Source: Anopheles merus
Taxonomy: Eukaryota > Arthropoda > Insecta > Diptera > Culicidae
Direction of reading: 5' to 3'
Length of the DNA: 64,000 nucleotides
Assembly (NCBI RefSeq): GCF_017562075.2
Contig: NW_024427587.1
Location: 310,001 to 374,000 of the forward strand
Shown here: positions 25,894 through 36,348 of the stretch, in pieces
Position numbering within the stretch: position 1 is the first letter of the stretch
Layout of the letters: the number at the start of each line of letters is the position of its first letter
Position numbers and translations under genes: made by a program
The notes under the pieces: generated by a model
What the model was told of the DNA's origin: nothing
Database searches by the model: none
Seen by the model: only the letters and a program-made list of their open reading frames with translations

Positions 25894-26301
25894 GCCCCTA
25901 CTAGCAAAGAGAATGTAAAAGTGTGCGTCTTTCAGGCGAGGGGCATGTAGAAGCAGGGGGAGACGGCTGGAAATACGCGGAATTGCTCGGAGGCGAGAGC
26001 GTGTTTTGCTTTCTACACAGTTTTCGCACTCACACAATCACACATGTGTGAATGTGTGCGTTTACTTTCAGCCTGCGCGCTCAGTTTGGTTTTCTCGCAG
26101 CGGCTTGCTGGTGTCGGTGTCTCGCTCGCACTAGTGCAGCGAATGTTCCTCGTGCGTTCCCTTTCTTGCTACCACACAAAATTGTCAGTACAGTTCAAGC
26201 CTTCGCAGTGTGAGGCCGCGCGCGTTTTAGCCTAATTCCCGGGCGTTCGATGTAATTTGAAGTGAAGTGTTGAAGTGCCCAAGCTCCCGACCACGCTGGT
26301 T

Positions 26302-26359
26302 TTCGCTGGTCTTTTCGGGGATAATTCGTTAACGAATTATCCCCGAAAAGACCAACGAA
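26302..26359. repeat. Near-perfect palindrome within the 8-bp-TSD element
   Basis: Arms 26307-26330 and 26331-26354 are perfectly complementary with no loop (centre GTT|AAC), and pairing continues past one mismatch to 26302/26359. The core phrase TTTTCGGGGATAAT recurs as an inverted pair at 26370-26389 and 26946-26965. Confidence 0.9.
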
Positions 26360-27042
26360 ATACAGATCATTTTCGGGGATAGTGAACACACGTGAAAGAT
26401 GAACCCATGCAAAAAAGAGTTAAAAATAGAAATGAACATTCGGATTCACTCCCTCCACTCATGATCATGCTTCATCCTTGATGTTACCAACCACATCGCT
26501 AGTTCTACTTCGAATCACTTTGCCAGTTGCGCCACCATATTATTATTCATTATCGTGCTATTTACTGGTTTGTTTGTATGAAGGGGTACTGATACTAAAA
26601 GAATTAAAAGAAATAAATAAAACAATAAAAATAACAGATTAACTATTAAACACGCATTTCTAACAATGAGTAAATGGGTTTGAAGTTATTGGAGCTGGAT
26701 GTTTTAAAAATTAAATAAAACTTTAAATCATAAAAAAAAACAAAAAAAATGGAATTGAACTCAGGTCGACCATGGTACAAACATTACACCATTAACATTT
26801 GACCATAACTAGTTCATGAACATGAATTGTTATCTATCACTTTTAAACCCTTCAAATATAGTACAATGAACAAAGAGATGTGTAAAAGTTCATCGATGCG
26901 TGTGAGAGAGTAGGGCTGATGAATAGAAAGAGATGGCATGAGTTTGTGTTCATTATCCCCGAAAAATTTCGCTTGGGTGTTATTTATTTCAATTCACATT
27001 ATTACGGCCTCGGTCGTATTTTCAAGTGTTGAAGTGTTGTGC

Positions 27043-27116
27043 GCATTGAAATAAAGCAGCGTTAATCTTTCATAATTCAACATGAATATGTAAATTATGC
27101 TGCTTTATTTCAATGC
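27043..27116. repeat. Stem-loop with perfect 18-bp arms
   Basis: GCATTGAAATAAAGCAGC (27043-27060) is perfectly inverted at 27099-27116, with a 38-base AT-rich loop. It sits inside the 25894-27789 element. Confidence 0.85.
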
Positions 27117-27369
27117 TTTTTTTACAGTATTCAACATACACAACATACAGGTAGTAAGGCGGGTGCTTGAAGTGACGATTTTTTTTATTATTTATAATAA
27201 AAAATATGTGTGGTTTTGTGGCTAGATTGTGGTTAGCGATATGTGGAACTGTGCCTTAAGTTTCAATAAAGTGTTAAAATATCAACCGAGCTTGATGTGT
27301 TAAAGTTTTATTTCGATGCATGCGATTTTATTGCGCTGCAAATCAAAGTGAACGAAAGCGCACAGCGCA

Positions 27370-27535
27370 CAACGCGCAACGAAAGAAACGAGGGGGAGGG
27401 GGTGTCCAGCGCTACGCGCAAAGTGCGGCAACAGCGCAGCGCAAACCGAAAAGAACGCGCGGGAGGGGGTGTTCAGCACAACACGCAAGTGCGGCAACAG
27501 CGCAGCGCAAACCGAAAGAAACGAGGCAAGAACAG
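27370..27535. repeat. 66-bp GC-rich tandem repeat
   Basis: AAGTGCGGCAACAGCGCAGC begins at 27421 and again at 27487, and a partial earlier unit is visible from about 27370. It is GC-rich against an AT-rich background and lies inside the 25894-27789 element. The ORFs over it are Arg-rich artefacts of the repeat. Confidence 0.75.
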
Positions 27536-27789
27536 CAGATCAGCATCCAGCGGAGCGCGAGAGGAAAGAAACGGGAGGGAGGGGGTATCAGCTGATCAGC
27601 TGTTTTGTATCGCGAGAGCGCCCCGTGTAATTTGAAGGCAAGCGAGAGAGCGCTGCGCGCGCTCACTCTCAATTCGGAAAAAAATCGCTTCCGCTCGACT
27701 ATGGCGGACAATACAACTTCGACCGAACCCCTTCTCCCTGTTTCTACATGCCCCTCGCCTGTAAATTTCGCTCTCTTTGCCTGTAGGGG

Positions 27790-28165
27790 CAGCTCGCAGA
27801 GCTTCAAGCGGGCGGTCACTCGATCCAATCCACGGAAACGCTGAAATACCTGGGAGTGGACCTCTGCCGCAAACAGCACCACAGCCGGCATCTGGAAAGG
27901 GTGGTCAATAAGGCTTCACGGATTATGAATGCCTTGCCCTGCCTGATGCCGAATAAGCGTGGTCCTAAGAGCCGCAGTAGGAGACAGCTCGTAAACGTCG
28001 GCAATAGTATCATCTGATACGGAGTTGCCACCTGGGGGCGATGGGTACTCGACAAGGAGACTCATCGCAAATCGGTCCAAAGGGTGCATCGACCGGGGGC
28101 TCTCCGAGTCGCCAGCGCCTTCCAGACCGTGTCTTATGATGCCGCTTGGGTTGTCGCCAACACCA
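27790..28165 (+). pseudogene. R1-like retrotransposon, 3' portion of RT/thumb region
   Basis: This is the continuation of the frame broken at 25893. It reads through a LKYLGVDL motif (about 27838), which follows the FADD block in R1-type ORF2 proteins. It then has a TGA at 28016 and further homologous-looking sequence (YGVATW, HRKSVQRVHR, ALRVASAFQTVS) to about 28165. It is 3'-truncated where an RTE-like element begins. Confidence 0.7.
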
Positions 28166-28179
28166 CCCCGTTCCCGTAC

Positions 28180-29420
28180 CGAAAAAAAGGGGGAAAAACA
28201 CTTCGCCAGCTCTCAAGCAGTTTAAAAGCAATAAGTCTGCAGGCAGTGATGAGCTAGAGGCCAAGCTCTTCAATACAGAGCCGGTGAGGCTTACCCTCGA
28301 AACGGTTGGTGCATTCATGATTATAAGAATCTGGGAACAGAAATAACTGCTAGAAATGAGTGGACGCTGGGTTTCATTCACCCATGACGTTTAAATTAAA
28401 AAACAGACGACAAGCTGGAATGCTCGAGTTTTCGTGCCATCACAGTCTTTAATGCCGCCTACAAGATCCTGCCCCAGATCCCAGATCACCTGTTCTGCAA
28501 GTATGCGTCCCTAGCTACAAAGGCAAATCCACCACTGACCTATTTATCGACTTCAGGCAGCCTACAAAACGTTAGTCCGGTATGAGCTGTAGAAAATCAT
28601 GCAGCGGTACCACTTTCTTGGGAAGTTCATCCGGATGGTAGAAACCACTATGAACGAGGTGCAGTCCAAGGAAAGAGTATCAAACTTGATGTCGGAGTCC
28701 TTCGAAACGCACAGGGTACTGTTGACGAACACAGGATCTGAGTCAAGGTGACGGACTTTTCTGTCTTTTCTTCAACATCGCCCTGGAAGGTGTCATTTAT
28801 TATGCAGTCGAAGAAATTGTTTCATGACTTTCAAATGGTTAATGTTTCATTATTGAGAAACAGCGAATGTGTGTGAGGCGTATAAACGCAGGTAACTCAA
28901 ATGCCAATTAACAATCATTGATCAGACTCAGACCAACTGAGGAGCAGTTTATTAGTTGACGGCGACAGTCTCGTCGTTCTATTTTGGTATGATTGTTACT
29001 TCGAACAACAACATCAGCAGCAAATTCCATGCAGGGTAATCGTGTATACTTTGGGCTTCATCGACTGCTGAGATCCAGAAGACTCAGTCCGCATGAAATG
29101 TGAGATATAACGCACATTGATGCGCCCGGTTGTCCTCTATGGACACGAGTCCTGGATCATTCGAGTGGAAGACGCAAACGCTTTGATCGTGTTTGAGTGA
29201 CGCATTTTCCGACCACCTTTGGTGGTGTGTTCGAGTATGAAGTTTGGAGGAGAAGGATGAACAACGAGTTTGCTGAGCTGTACGGCGGATAGAGCACTCT
29301 GACGATGATGAAGGCTGACAGGATACGATCGCTGGGGCAAGTTATGAGGATACCGAACTCATGTCTCGCCAAAAAGGGGTTGGTAATCTGGATCAGATAA
29401 ATTAAGTTTTGTCGGAGAAT
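28180..29420 (+). pseudogene. RTE-like non-LTR retrotransposon remnant
   Basis: Fragments of an endonuclease/reverse-transcriptase polyprotein appear in several frames. They are a KQFKSNKSAGSDELEAKLF motif (28218), a stretch resembling the AITVLNAAYKIL motif (28440-28475), RMVETTMNEVQ followed by VSNLMSESFETHR (about 28633-28715), and a C-terminal block with VFEYEVWRRRMNNEFAELYG (about 29230-29290) plus IRSLGQVMRIP (29327-29356). Many stops and frameshifts are present and the catalytic centre region (about 28500-28620) is deleted. The element is dead. The clade is called from general resemblance only. Confidence 0.65.
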
Positions 29421-29658
29421 GGGTATCTACATGGTTGAGATGCTGCAACTAGAGACCGAACATCATGGAGAATTGTTGTTCAGGCCATATAAGGACGATG
29501 TGCTCGATCGTAAAAGAGAAAAATATATAGTGATAAGGGAAAAAGGACTGCATGTGAAGGTGTTTGAGTACAGTCTCGAGTGATAAAAAAACACTCGGCA
29601 TTCTGTTGCAAAATCCTGTAACCGGGCCATCTTAAGCTAGTCTCCCTATACAAAACGA

Positions 29659-31030
29659 CCCACTGCGCAAAGCGACGGAAGAAATCATGCCGTTCGGAGA
29701 ATTTTATCATGCCATCTTTTTCCCTCTAACGGCAAATTTGTCAAGCAGCTCGTCGAGCTACCCGTCCCTGGCTTCGTCTCATACTCCTCGCCTAAACGCG
29801 CTGTCGAAGGTTTAGTTGTTGGTGCGTCAGACGGCCAATCGTTGTCAGCCGTCGTCCGTGCTTTTTCCCTCCATAGCGCTATCTCTTTCTCCCGTATGGG
29901 TAATGGTCATGAGTTGCTGTGGCGCTTAAAAAGCCGTTAACAAACATTGCGACGATGAAGTTTAATTTTCACAAATCAAACCAAAAAAGCGCAATGAGTT
30001 CAAACGCTGTCAAGTAAAAATGACTAAGGAATCGCTAGCTCACGCTGGAGGGTTTGCTGTGCAATGCGCAGAACCCTAATCCGCATTGACACATTCAACC
30101 CGGCGCTGATTTTCATCAACATTCTGTTCCGCCGGCTTCAAGAACGCAAGCTGATTGTGAAACCAGTATACTGGAAAGTTCACTGGCACCGCCCTGGGGC
30201 CTGCCATCGAACTGAACGTGTTAAGCATTAAGCATAACTTTGTTACCATAAGCTTTTGCTTTCGTATGGTGTAGATTACACAGATATGCTGAGCCGTCTG
30301 CGCAAGGGTGTGAGTGTGCGTGTGTGTGCAAAACTGTCGCGGAATGTATGCTCTTCTGGAATATTATGATCCATCGGAAAGGAAGGTGTACATGAAAGGC
30401 TGAAAGACGAGTTGAAGCCCCTGTAAATGGTAACTGATGACCGGGGGAGGGGGTACTGGCACACAGCTGTTGGGAGATTTAACAGCATATCTAAATTGCC
30501 AGCGGAGGGAGGGAGGGGGGAGGGGGCTTAGGCCATGGGACCTTTACGATCATCGGTCACAGGCCCTACAATTATTGCCGGCATGAGGGGGGAGGGGAGG
30601 CAAATGGTTCTCCCGCCGCAGGGCCCCAAAGACCATCTTTCCGCGGGCCCTTGTCGCTAATACCCTGTCCACTTGTAAACATACGCCATACTACATACTA
30701 GAGATCTTCGGCGACCGCCTAGTCCGTCTACCGTTAGATCCGCCGCTGGTTCATGACGGTGTTTTTTTTTTGTTGAGGAGGTGCATCCTTCCTCCTGCCT
30801 GCTGCGTATGCACCGGACAGGAGACAGTGTGGCAGTATGCAAGTTGCACGCTGGATAGGAGCGGTCCCGCAGCACCGCCGTCATTCCTCACATCTGCATG
30901 CTCGTCGTGGGTTCTAACCGCGTATGAACCGTCCGCCGTAGCAAGGGCTGTCTATCCGGCTACGTGTACGTCTGAAGTCCTGAAAAGGCCAACATGATCG
31001 CGTAGGCCGTAATGACAAGAATAATAATAA
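29659..31030. repeat. Left arm of 1.37-kb inverted duplication
   Basis: From CCCACTGCGCAAAGCG (29659) to the AATAATAATAA tail (31030), this arm is the near-identical reverse complement of 32642-34014. Shared landmarks in order include GAAGAAATCATGCCGTTCGG, CCTCGCCTAAACGCGC, ACTGGAAAGTTCACTGGCACC, the GGGGGAGGGGG block, the CCGCGGGCCC stretch and a SINE. Mismatches are few. Confidence 0.9.
30858..31030 (+). mobile_element. SINE200-like SINE in left palindrome arm
   Basis: It starts GGAGCGGTCCCGCAGCACCGCC, includes a decayed B box (GGTTCTAACCG), ends GGCCGTAATGACAAGAATAATAATAA, and is flanked upstream by CTGGATA. It is the mirror copy of 32642-32813 and a relative of 58313-58441. Its 3' tail is the inner boundary of the inverted duplication. 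Confidence 0.75.
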
Positions 31031-31544
31031 ATCGAACCTTGAGACGCTGTGGGAGAAGCTGGATTGGGATTCAAAGTGTTATCGGTGTATTGATGGTTTA
31101 TTTTATTTCACGCCGCTGCTGATGAGACCATTCGATGTCCCTGCCAATTGAGGGTGAAGAAGCCTATTTAAAACAAGCGTAGGAGAACGTCTAACACTAA
31201 TCTAATTTGTTTTTAATTTGAACATGTTTGATGCTTCCACGACCTTCTAAGCATCATGTAGCACAGTGTATAATGGAAAAAAAAATAACTTTTTTTAAAT
31301 GTGCAGAAATCTGTCTCGAGTTTTCGGGTCGCGACACACACACACAGAGCGCGGGGAAAGTGACCGTTAACTCTATCATGTCGCGATCCCCCACCCCGCC
31401 CGGCGCTTTGGATGAGGATGCGATACAAGAAAGCTGAACCAGCCGTTCTACCGATACGGTAGCCGTAATCGATCATGCGGGAAGAGGGGGAGGTGGTCTG
31501 GTGGGGGGGGGGGGGGGAGTGCCTGCTTGCGTTCGCGCTTTTGT

Positions 31545-31677
31545 GGGTGCGTGCTTGCGTTCGCGCTTTCGCGGTTGCGTGCCCGCGTGCTCGCGTACGT
31601 GCATGTGTGCATGTGTGCGTGTGTGTGTGCGTGCGTGCATGTGTGCGTGCGTACGTGTGTGCTCGCGTGCGTGCGTG

Positions 31678-31751
<74 letters not shown>

Positions 31752-31765
31752 GTGTGCGTGCGTGT
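31545..31765. repeat. (GT)n microsatellite with GT/GC-rich flank
   Basis: A nearly pure GT run from about 31673 to 31751 is preceded by degenerate GTGC/GTGT sequence. Alternating purine-pyrimidine tracts of this kind can adopt Z-DNA. Confidence 0.95.
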
Positions 31766-31867
31766 GGAAACCCCAAAACTATTTGATTCTGATGCGTACA
31801 TTTTCATCCACTGCGGCTACAAAGTCCATGCATTTTCGATTTCGCTACCTGAGAGACAACACAACTA

Positions 31868-32239
31868 CAGTAGGTGACCGCTAACTGAGAGGTAAACAAG
31901 CTCCAGTTAACGAACAATGTTCGCTAACTGGAGTGACGTTTCGATGGATTGATTATTTTGATTGGCGTTGGCTGGAATAAACATACCAAACTTTTTTTTC
32001 ATTTATGTTGATATAAAGTATAGTAATTCGTGTAATAACATAAATTAATAGCAAACGTAGGCAAAAGACTCTAAATTTGTTTGAAAAATGCACATTTGCG
32101 ACAAATTTCTCTTCATGAAATTCCGGATGTTTCATGTTTTGACGTTTAAGTGTTCGTTAACTGAGAGTAACTCCAGTTAGCGAACCTCCAGTTAAAAAGC
32201 ACTCCAGTTAAAACACATCCAGTTAGCGGTCACCTACTG
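31868..32239. mobile_element. pogo-like MITE with TA duplication (CAGTAGGTGACC ends)
   Basis: CAGTAGGTGACCGCTAACTG (31868) and its inverse ending CCTACTG (32239) are flanked by TA on both sides. The related copy of this region at 57713-57738 lacks the insertion and continues straight through, giving an empty site. The interior repeats the motif CTCCAGTTAGCGAAC several times in both orientations, close to the ends. It is 372 bp with no transposase. Confidence 0.88.
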
Positions 32240-32641
32240 TATCGGATTGGCACCACGATCTTTGCGATCGGTTCTGCTGTTGGGGGTATTAAAAAGACAC
32301 ACGATCGAAGCAATCGTGCATGTGATATGTAGCACAAAGCTAGCGGACGCAAGTGGAATCAAAACTTGAATTGAACTCATACAAAAGAGGATTCTGGATT
32401 AGTTTATTACGGTGCGCGTATGGTGCTGCACCTGTCCGTCCAGAATCTCGCGGCTTGTTGACTTGTCGGTATCGTGACGCCGTGCGACCGGCACTGCCTT
32501 GGAATGGGTAAGGCTCGGTAGGTTCATGTCCTTTGTTCAAGTGTATTACGTGCATTTGTCGCGCCACGGCTGTATACCCGGCAGCAACAAAGTCATAACA
32601 AACTCTTTCCCGGTACGGATGGCGCTTCAAAGTTCTTTTTC

Positions 32642-32813
32642 TTATTATTATTCTTGTCATTACGGCCTACGCGATCATGTTGCCTTTTCAGGACTTCAGA
32701 CGTACACGTAGCTGGATAGACAGCCCTTGCTACGGCGGACGGTTCATACGCGGTTAGAACCCACGACGAGCATGCAGATGTGAGGAATGACGGCGGTGCT
32801 GCGGGACCGCTCC
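32642..32813 (-). mobile_element. SINE200-like SINE in right palindrome arm
   Basis: Mirror copy of the SINE at 30858-31030, with the same decayed B box and ATT-type tail. It was presumably copied together with the arm rather than inserted independently. Confidence 0.75.
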
Positions 32814-34014
32814 TATCCAGCGTGCAACTTGCATACTGCCACACTGTCTCCTGTCCGGTGCATACGCAGCAGGCAGGAGGAAGGATGCACCTCCTCAACA
32901 AAAAAAAAAACACCGTCATGAACCAGCGGCGGATCTAACGGTAGACGGACTAGGCGGTCGCCGAAGATCTCTAGTCTGTAGTATGCCGTATGTTTACAAG
33001 TGGACAGAGTATTAGCGACAAGGGCCCGCGGAAAGATGGTCGTTGGGGCCCTGCGGCGGGAGAACCATTTGCCCCCCCTTCCCCCTCATGCCGGCAATAA
33101 TTGTAGGGCCTGTGACCGATGATCGTAAAGGTCCCATGGCCTAAGCCCCCTCCCCCTCCCTCCCTCCGCTGGCAATTTAGATATGCTGTTAAATCTCCCA
33201 ACAGCTGTGTGCCAGTACCCCCTCCCCCGGTCATCAGTTACCATTTACAGGAGCTTCAACTCGTCTTTCAGCCTTTCATGAATTCCTTCCTTTCCGATGG
33301 ATCATAATATTCCAGAAGAGCATACATTCCGCGACAGTTTTGCACACACACGCACACTCACACCCTTGCGCAGACGGCTCAGCATATCTGTGTAATCTAC
33401 ACCATACGAAAGCAAAAGCTTATGGTAACAAAGTTATGCTTAATGCTTAACACGTTCAGTTCGATGGCAGGCCCCAGGGCGGTGCCAGTGAACTTTCCAG
33501 TATACTGGTTTCACAATCAGCTTGCGTTCTTGAAGCCGGCGGAACAGAATGTTGATGAAAATCAGCGCCGGGTTGAATGTGTTAATGCGGATTAGGGTTC
33601 TGCGCATTGCACAGCAAACCCTCCAGCGTGAGCTAGCGATTCCTTAGTCATTTTTACTTGACAGCGTTTGAACTCATTGCGCTTTTTTGGTTTGATTTGT
33701 GAAAATTAAACTTCATCGTCGCAATGTTTGTTAACGGCTTTTTTAAGCGCCACAGCAACTCATGACCATTACCCATACGGGAGAAAGAGATAGCGCTATG
33801 GAGGGAAAAAGCACGGACGACGGCTGACAACGATTGGCCGTCTGACGCACCAACACAACTAAACCTTCGACAGCGCGTTTAGGCGAGGAGTATGAGACGG
33901 AGCCAGGGACGGGTAGCTCGACGAGCTGCTTGACAAATTTGCCGTTGGAGAGAAAAGGAAGGCATGATAAAATTCTCCGAACGGCATGATTTCTTCCGTC
34001 GCTTTGCGCAGCGG
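32642..34014. repeat. Right arm of 1.37-kb inverted duplication
   Basis: Reverse complement of 29659-31030, running from the TTATTATTATTCTTGTCATTACGG tail to GCTTTGCGCAGCGGG. It directly abuts the truncated LTR at 34014-34076, whereas the left arm is followed outward by unrelated sequence. Confidence 0.9.
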
Positions 34015-34076
34015 GCTGTCAGTTCCCGGAAAGCATCGAGTGTGCGAAGAGGCTGCAGTCTCGGCGGACTGCAACA
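34014..34076 (-). repeat. Truncated 3' LTR of Mag-like element 1
   Basis: On the minus strand a purine tract GGGGGAGA is followed by TGTTGCAGTCCGCCGAGACT, identical in start to the 5' LTR at 38419. Only about 63 bp match before the sequence switches to the palindrome arm. Confidence 0.8.
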
Positions 34077-34086
34077 TCTCCCCCGG

Positions 34087-34634
34087 CTAAATGAGCTGAT
34101 AGGCTCCGAGTCGACGCGGAAGGCTTCTTACTCGAGAAGACCTGCGTGGCATATCAATCTGGTGCTGGTCGGTCGTACTTCCGTGACCGTTGTCGAGGTC
34201 GGCAGGAGGTAGCGAGCTGGATGTCGTCAAAGGAACATCCATCGGGTCATCGCTGCTAGTGATGAATAAGCGGGGGATGACGGTGGAAGTGCTGTTGGCT
34301 CGCTTACGATTGGTTCCAGCTCCGGCTGGGTTGGCTCTGTTCGGGAAGAAGAAGAAGACCATTTCTCTAACAGTACATCAAGCCGCAGCTGATGTCCCTC
34401 AGGTGCACGGGCTACCGCACGACGCCTGATTTGGTTTATGTGGCGCCGAAGTAAACGTCCATCGTTCGCAATGATGACATACATAACGCGTCCACAGCTA
34501 CGAACGATCTTTCCCGGTATCCACTTCCATGAGTTTCTATAGAAAGATTTTGTAGAAACGAGCTCGTCAGGTTGAAAACTTTGCACTGAAATAAATGAGG
34601 AAGGAGATAGTGAGTGTGATGATGGGGGCCGCAA
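34087..34634 (-). pseudogene. Mag-like element 1, integrase C-terminal region
   Basis: Two overlapping minus-strand frames (34227-34634 and 34087-34362) carry a basic integrase tail with WIPGKIVRSCGRVMYVI and RRHINQIRRR, followed by a Ser/Pro-rich stretch ending RRSSRVRSLPRRL. This is the usual end of Mag-lineage pol before the polypurine tract. The change of frame inside the region shows at least one frameshift. Confidence 0.7.
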
Positions 34635-35367
34635 CAGCTCCAGTGCGGCCGAACATTTCCTCAGCTGGAGATTTCTGCTGGCTCAACTGCGTGTTTGGTG
34701 TCGATCGGTATGTCATGAGAAACAATTCCAGAGCCTCATCAAGGGACGTCTCGTCGCTCTGGATCTTCCGCAGTGCTCGTTTCAGCGTATCGACGAACCG
34801 CTCCGCCTGTCCATTTGATTGCGGATGGAACGGTGCTGTGGTGATGTGCTCGATCCCGCTGCTGTTGCAAAACTCCACAAACAAGGCACTGGTAAATTGC
34901 GGACCGTTGTCGCTAACTAACGTTTCAGGCATACCGAAGCGAGTGAAAATGTTCCGTATCATGGAGATGGTGGCAGATGTTGTTGTAGTCGTAGTCTTAT
35001 AGATTTCAGGCCACTTGGAGAAAGCGTCAACCACGACTAAAAAGTAACACCCTTCCAGTGGCCCAGCATAGTCCACGTGTACTCTACGCCTGGCGCTCGA
35101 TGGTGTTGGCCATGTCGCTGGTGTTGCTCGAGGAGGTGCTTTAGCGGCTGCCAAACAGGATCCACAAGATGCCACGTAGCTCACAATATCGTCGTCGATC
35201 ATTGGCCAATACAGGTAGCTTCTCGCAATCGCCTTCATTCTCTGCATCCCCGGATGACCCTTGTGTAGCTGCAGCAAACAACGGGAAAAGTATACACCTC
35301 TCAACGGTTGAGAGCGATTCTTTCCTATTGTGGTACCGTGCCAAATCTGCTCCGAAGGGAACATCAT
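34567..35367 (-). pseudogene. Mag-like element 1, integrase core
   Basis: Integrase of a Ty3/gypsy retrotransposon, which inserts the cDNA into the genome. The HHCC zinc domain (HKGHPGMQRMKAIARSYLYW...CGSC) is visible, followed by the D,D35E core: HVDYAGP, LVSDNGPQF and NGQAERFVDTL. After TPNTQLSQQKSPAEEMFGR the frame runs off into noise (ending near 34567), so the C-terminus has shifted to another frame. Confidence 0.85.
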
Positions 35368-35414
35368 GCAGCCATCCGGCCTGCACGTACTTATGGACTT
35401 TCCGGAGCAAGGGG

Positions 35415-36330
35415 TCAGTCTGCTGTCTCAATGTCTCTAAAACATAAAGGAAATGAGCTAAGCGCATTAATGGCAACTGACCTTAAGTCGATTTCTAACT
35501 CCAGGCTGGCGATGACGTATTCAGCTTCAGGTTTGGCGTGATGATGTATGAGCCGAGATAACACATCGGCGTTTCCAAATGAGTCTGTTGCTACATACTC
35601 GATATCCATGTCATACAGCTGAAGAGTAAGTGCAAACCTCTGCAGTCGGTTTGCTGTGTATGTCGGAATTCCTTTCTTACTGCCAAATATGCGTACCAAT
35701 GGTCGGTGGTCGGTCTGCAGTGTGAAATGACGACCGTATATCATGCGATGAAATTTGGTTACAGCGAAAATTATTGCCAGTCCTTCTCTGTCGATTTGGC
35801 TATAACCAATCTCCGCCTTGCTGAGTGCTCTGGATGCGTGTTGTACCACTTTTAGGGATTCGTCTGGATACTTGTGGCATAGCGTTGCTCTTAAGCCATC
35901 TGGTGATGCATCGGCGGACACAACTATGTCGCGCGTTGGATCGTAGTGTGTGAGCAAGAGCTCCGTGGACAAGAGGGCTTTAAATTGGTCGAAAGCTTTC
36001 TGACATTCGGGTGTCCACTGGAACACACTTCCGGCTAGCAGCAACTTATCCAGTGGGTAGCGCAAGTTACGCATGTTGGGGATAAACTTGGCATAAAAAT
36101 TTATCGCACCGATGAATGATCGAACGCCTGTGACATCTTTTGGAGCCGGCAAATTCTTGATGGCGTCGATCTTTGTCGGGTCGGGTCGTAGGCCTCGGCT
36201 GTCGATGATATGCCCCAAGTAGCGTATTTTTGACTTGTTGAATGCGCACTTTTCACTCCGGATGGTAAACCCATAGTCCCTTATGCGCTTCAGCGTTTCT
36301 TCAAGAGCTGCATCATGCTCTTCCTGCGTT
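35415..36330 (-). pseudogene. Mag-like element 1, RT thumb and RNase H
   Basis: The frame starts inside the RT thumb/connection (GHIIDSRGLRPDPTKI, FIGAINFYAKFIPNMR) and covers RNase H, with VVSADASPDG, SQIDREGLAIIFAVTKFH and LQTDHRPLVRIFG. It ends with the tether ESFGNADVLSRL-type sequence before integrase. Upstream, residues equivalent to the RT fingers and palm, including YxDD, are missing because of the deletion at about 36345. Confidence 0.85.
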
Positions 36331-36348
36331 TTTCCTCTAACTATTCCT

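Larger units (their letters stand above)
25894..27789. mobile_element. DNA transposon (8-bp TSD) inserted in the R1-like retrotransposon
   Basis: The left end (CCCCTAC...GCAAAGAGA...CAGGCGAGGGGCATGTAGAA) is repeated inversely at the right end over about 60-70 bp. The flanks CATGTCGC (25886-25893) and CAGCTCGC (27790-27797) match at 6 of 8 positions, consistent with an aged 8-bp duplication. Removing the insert plus one duplicate rejoins the retrotransposon frame exactly, which confirms the boundaries. No transposase is encoded in its 1.9 kb. The 8-bp duplication suggests hAT- or P-type mobilisation, but the family is undetermined. Confidence 0.8.
31031..32641. other. Loop of the inverted duplication
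   Basis: Unpaired spacer between the two arms. It contains a phrase CTGTCTCGAGTTTTCGGG (about 31311), a G15 run (31503-31517), GC/GT-rich simple sequence (31545-31765), a pogo-like MITE (31868-32239) and unique sequence homologous to 57640-58110. No gene is recognised; the long ORFs over the GT repeat are artefacts. Confidence 0.7.

Noticed and set aside
27297..27891. ORFs of 79-159 aa on both strands (Arg-rich)
   Set aside because: They lie over the 66-bp GC-rich tandem repeat and the transposon end, and differ in each frame without motifs.
31475..31884. Cys/Val/Arg-rich ORFs of 103-187 aa across the GT repeat
   Set aside because: They are pure products of the microsatellite in each frame, with no conserved motif.
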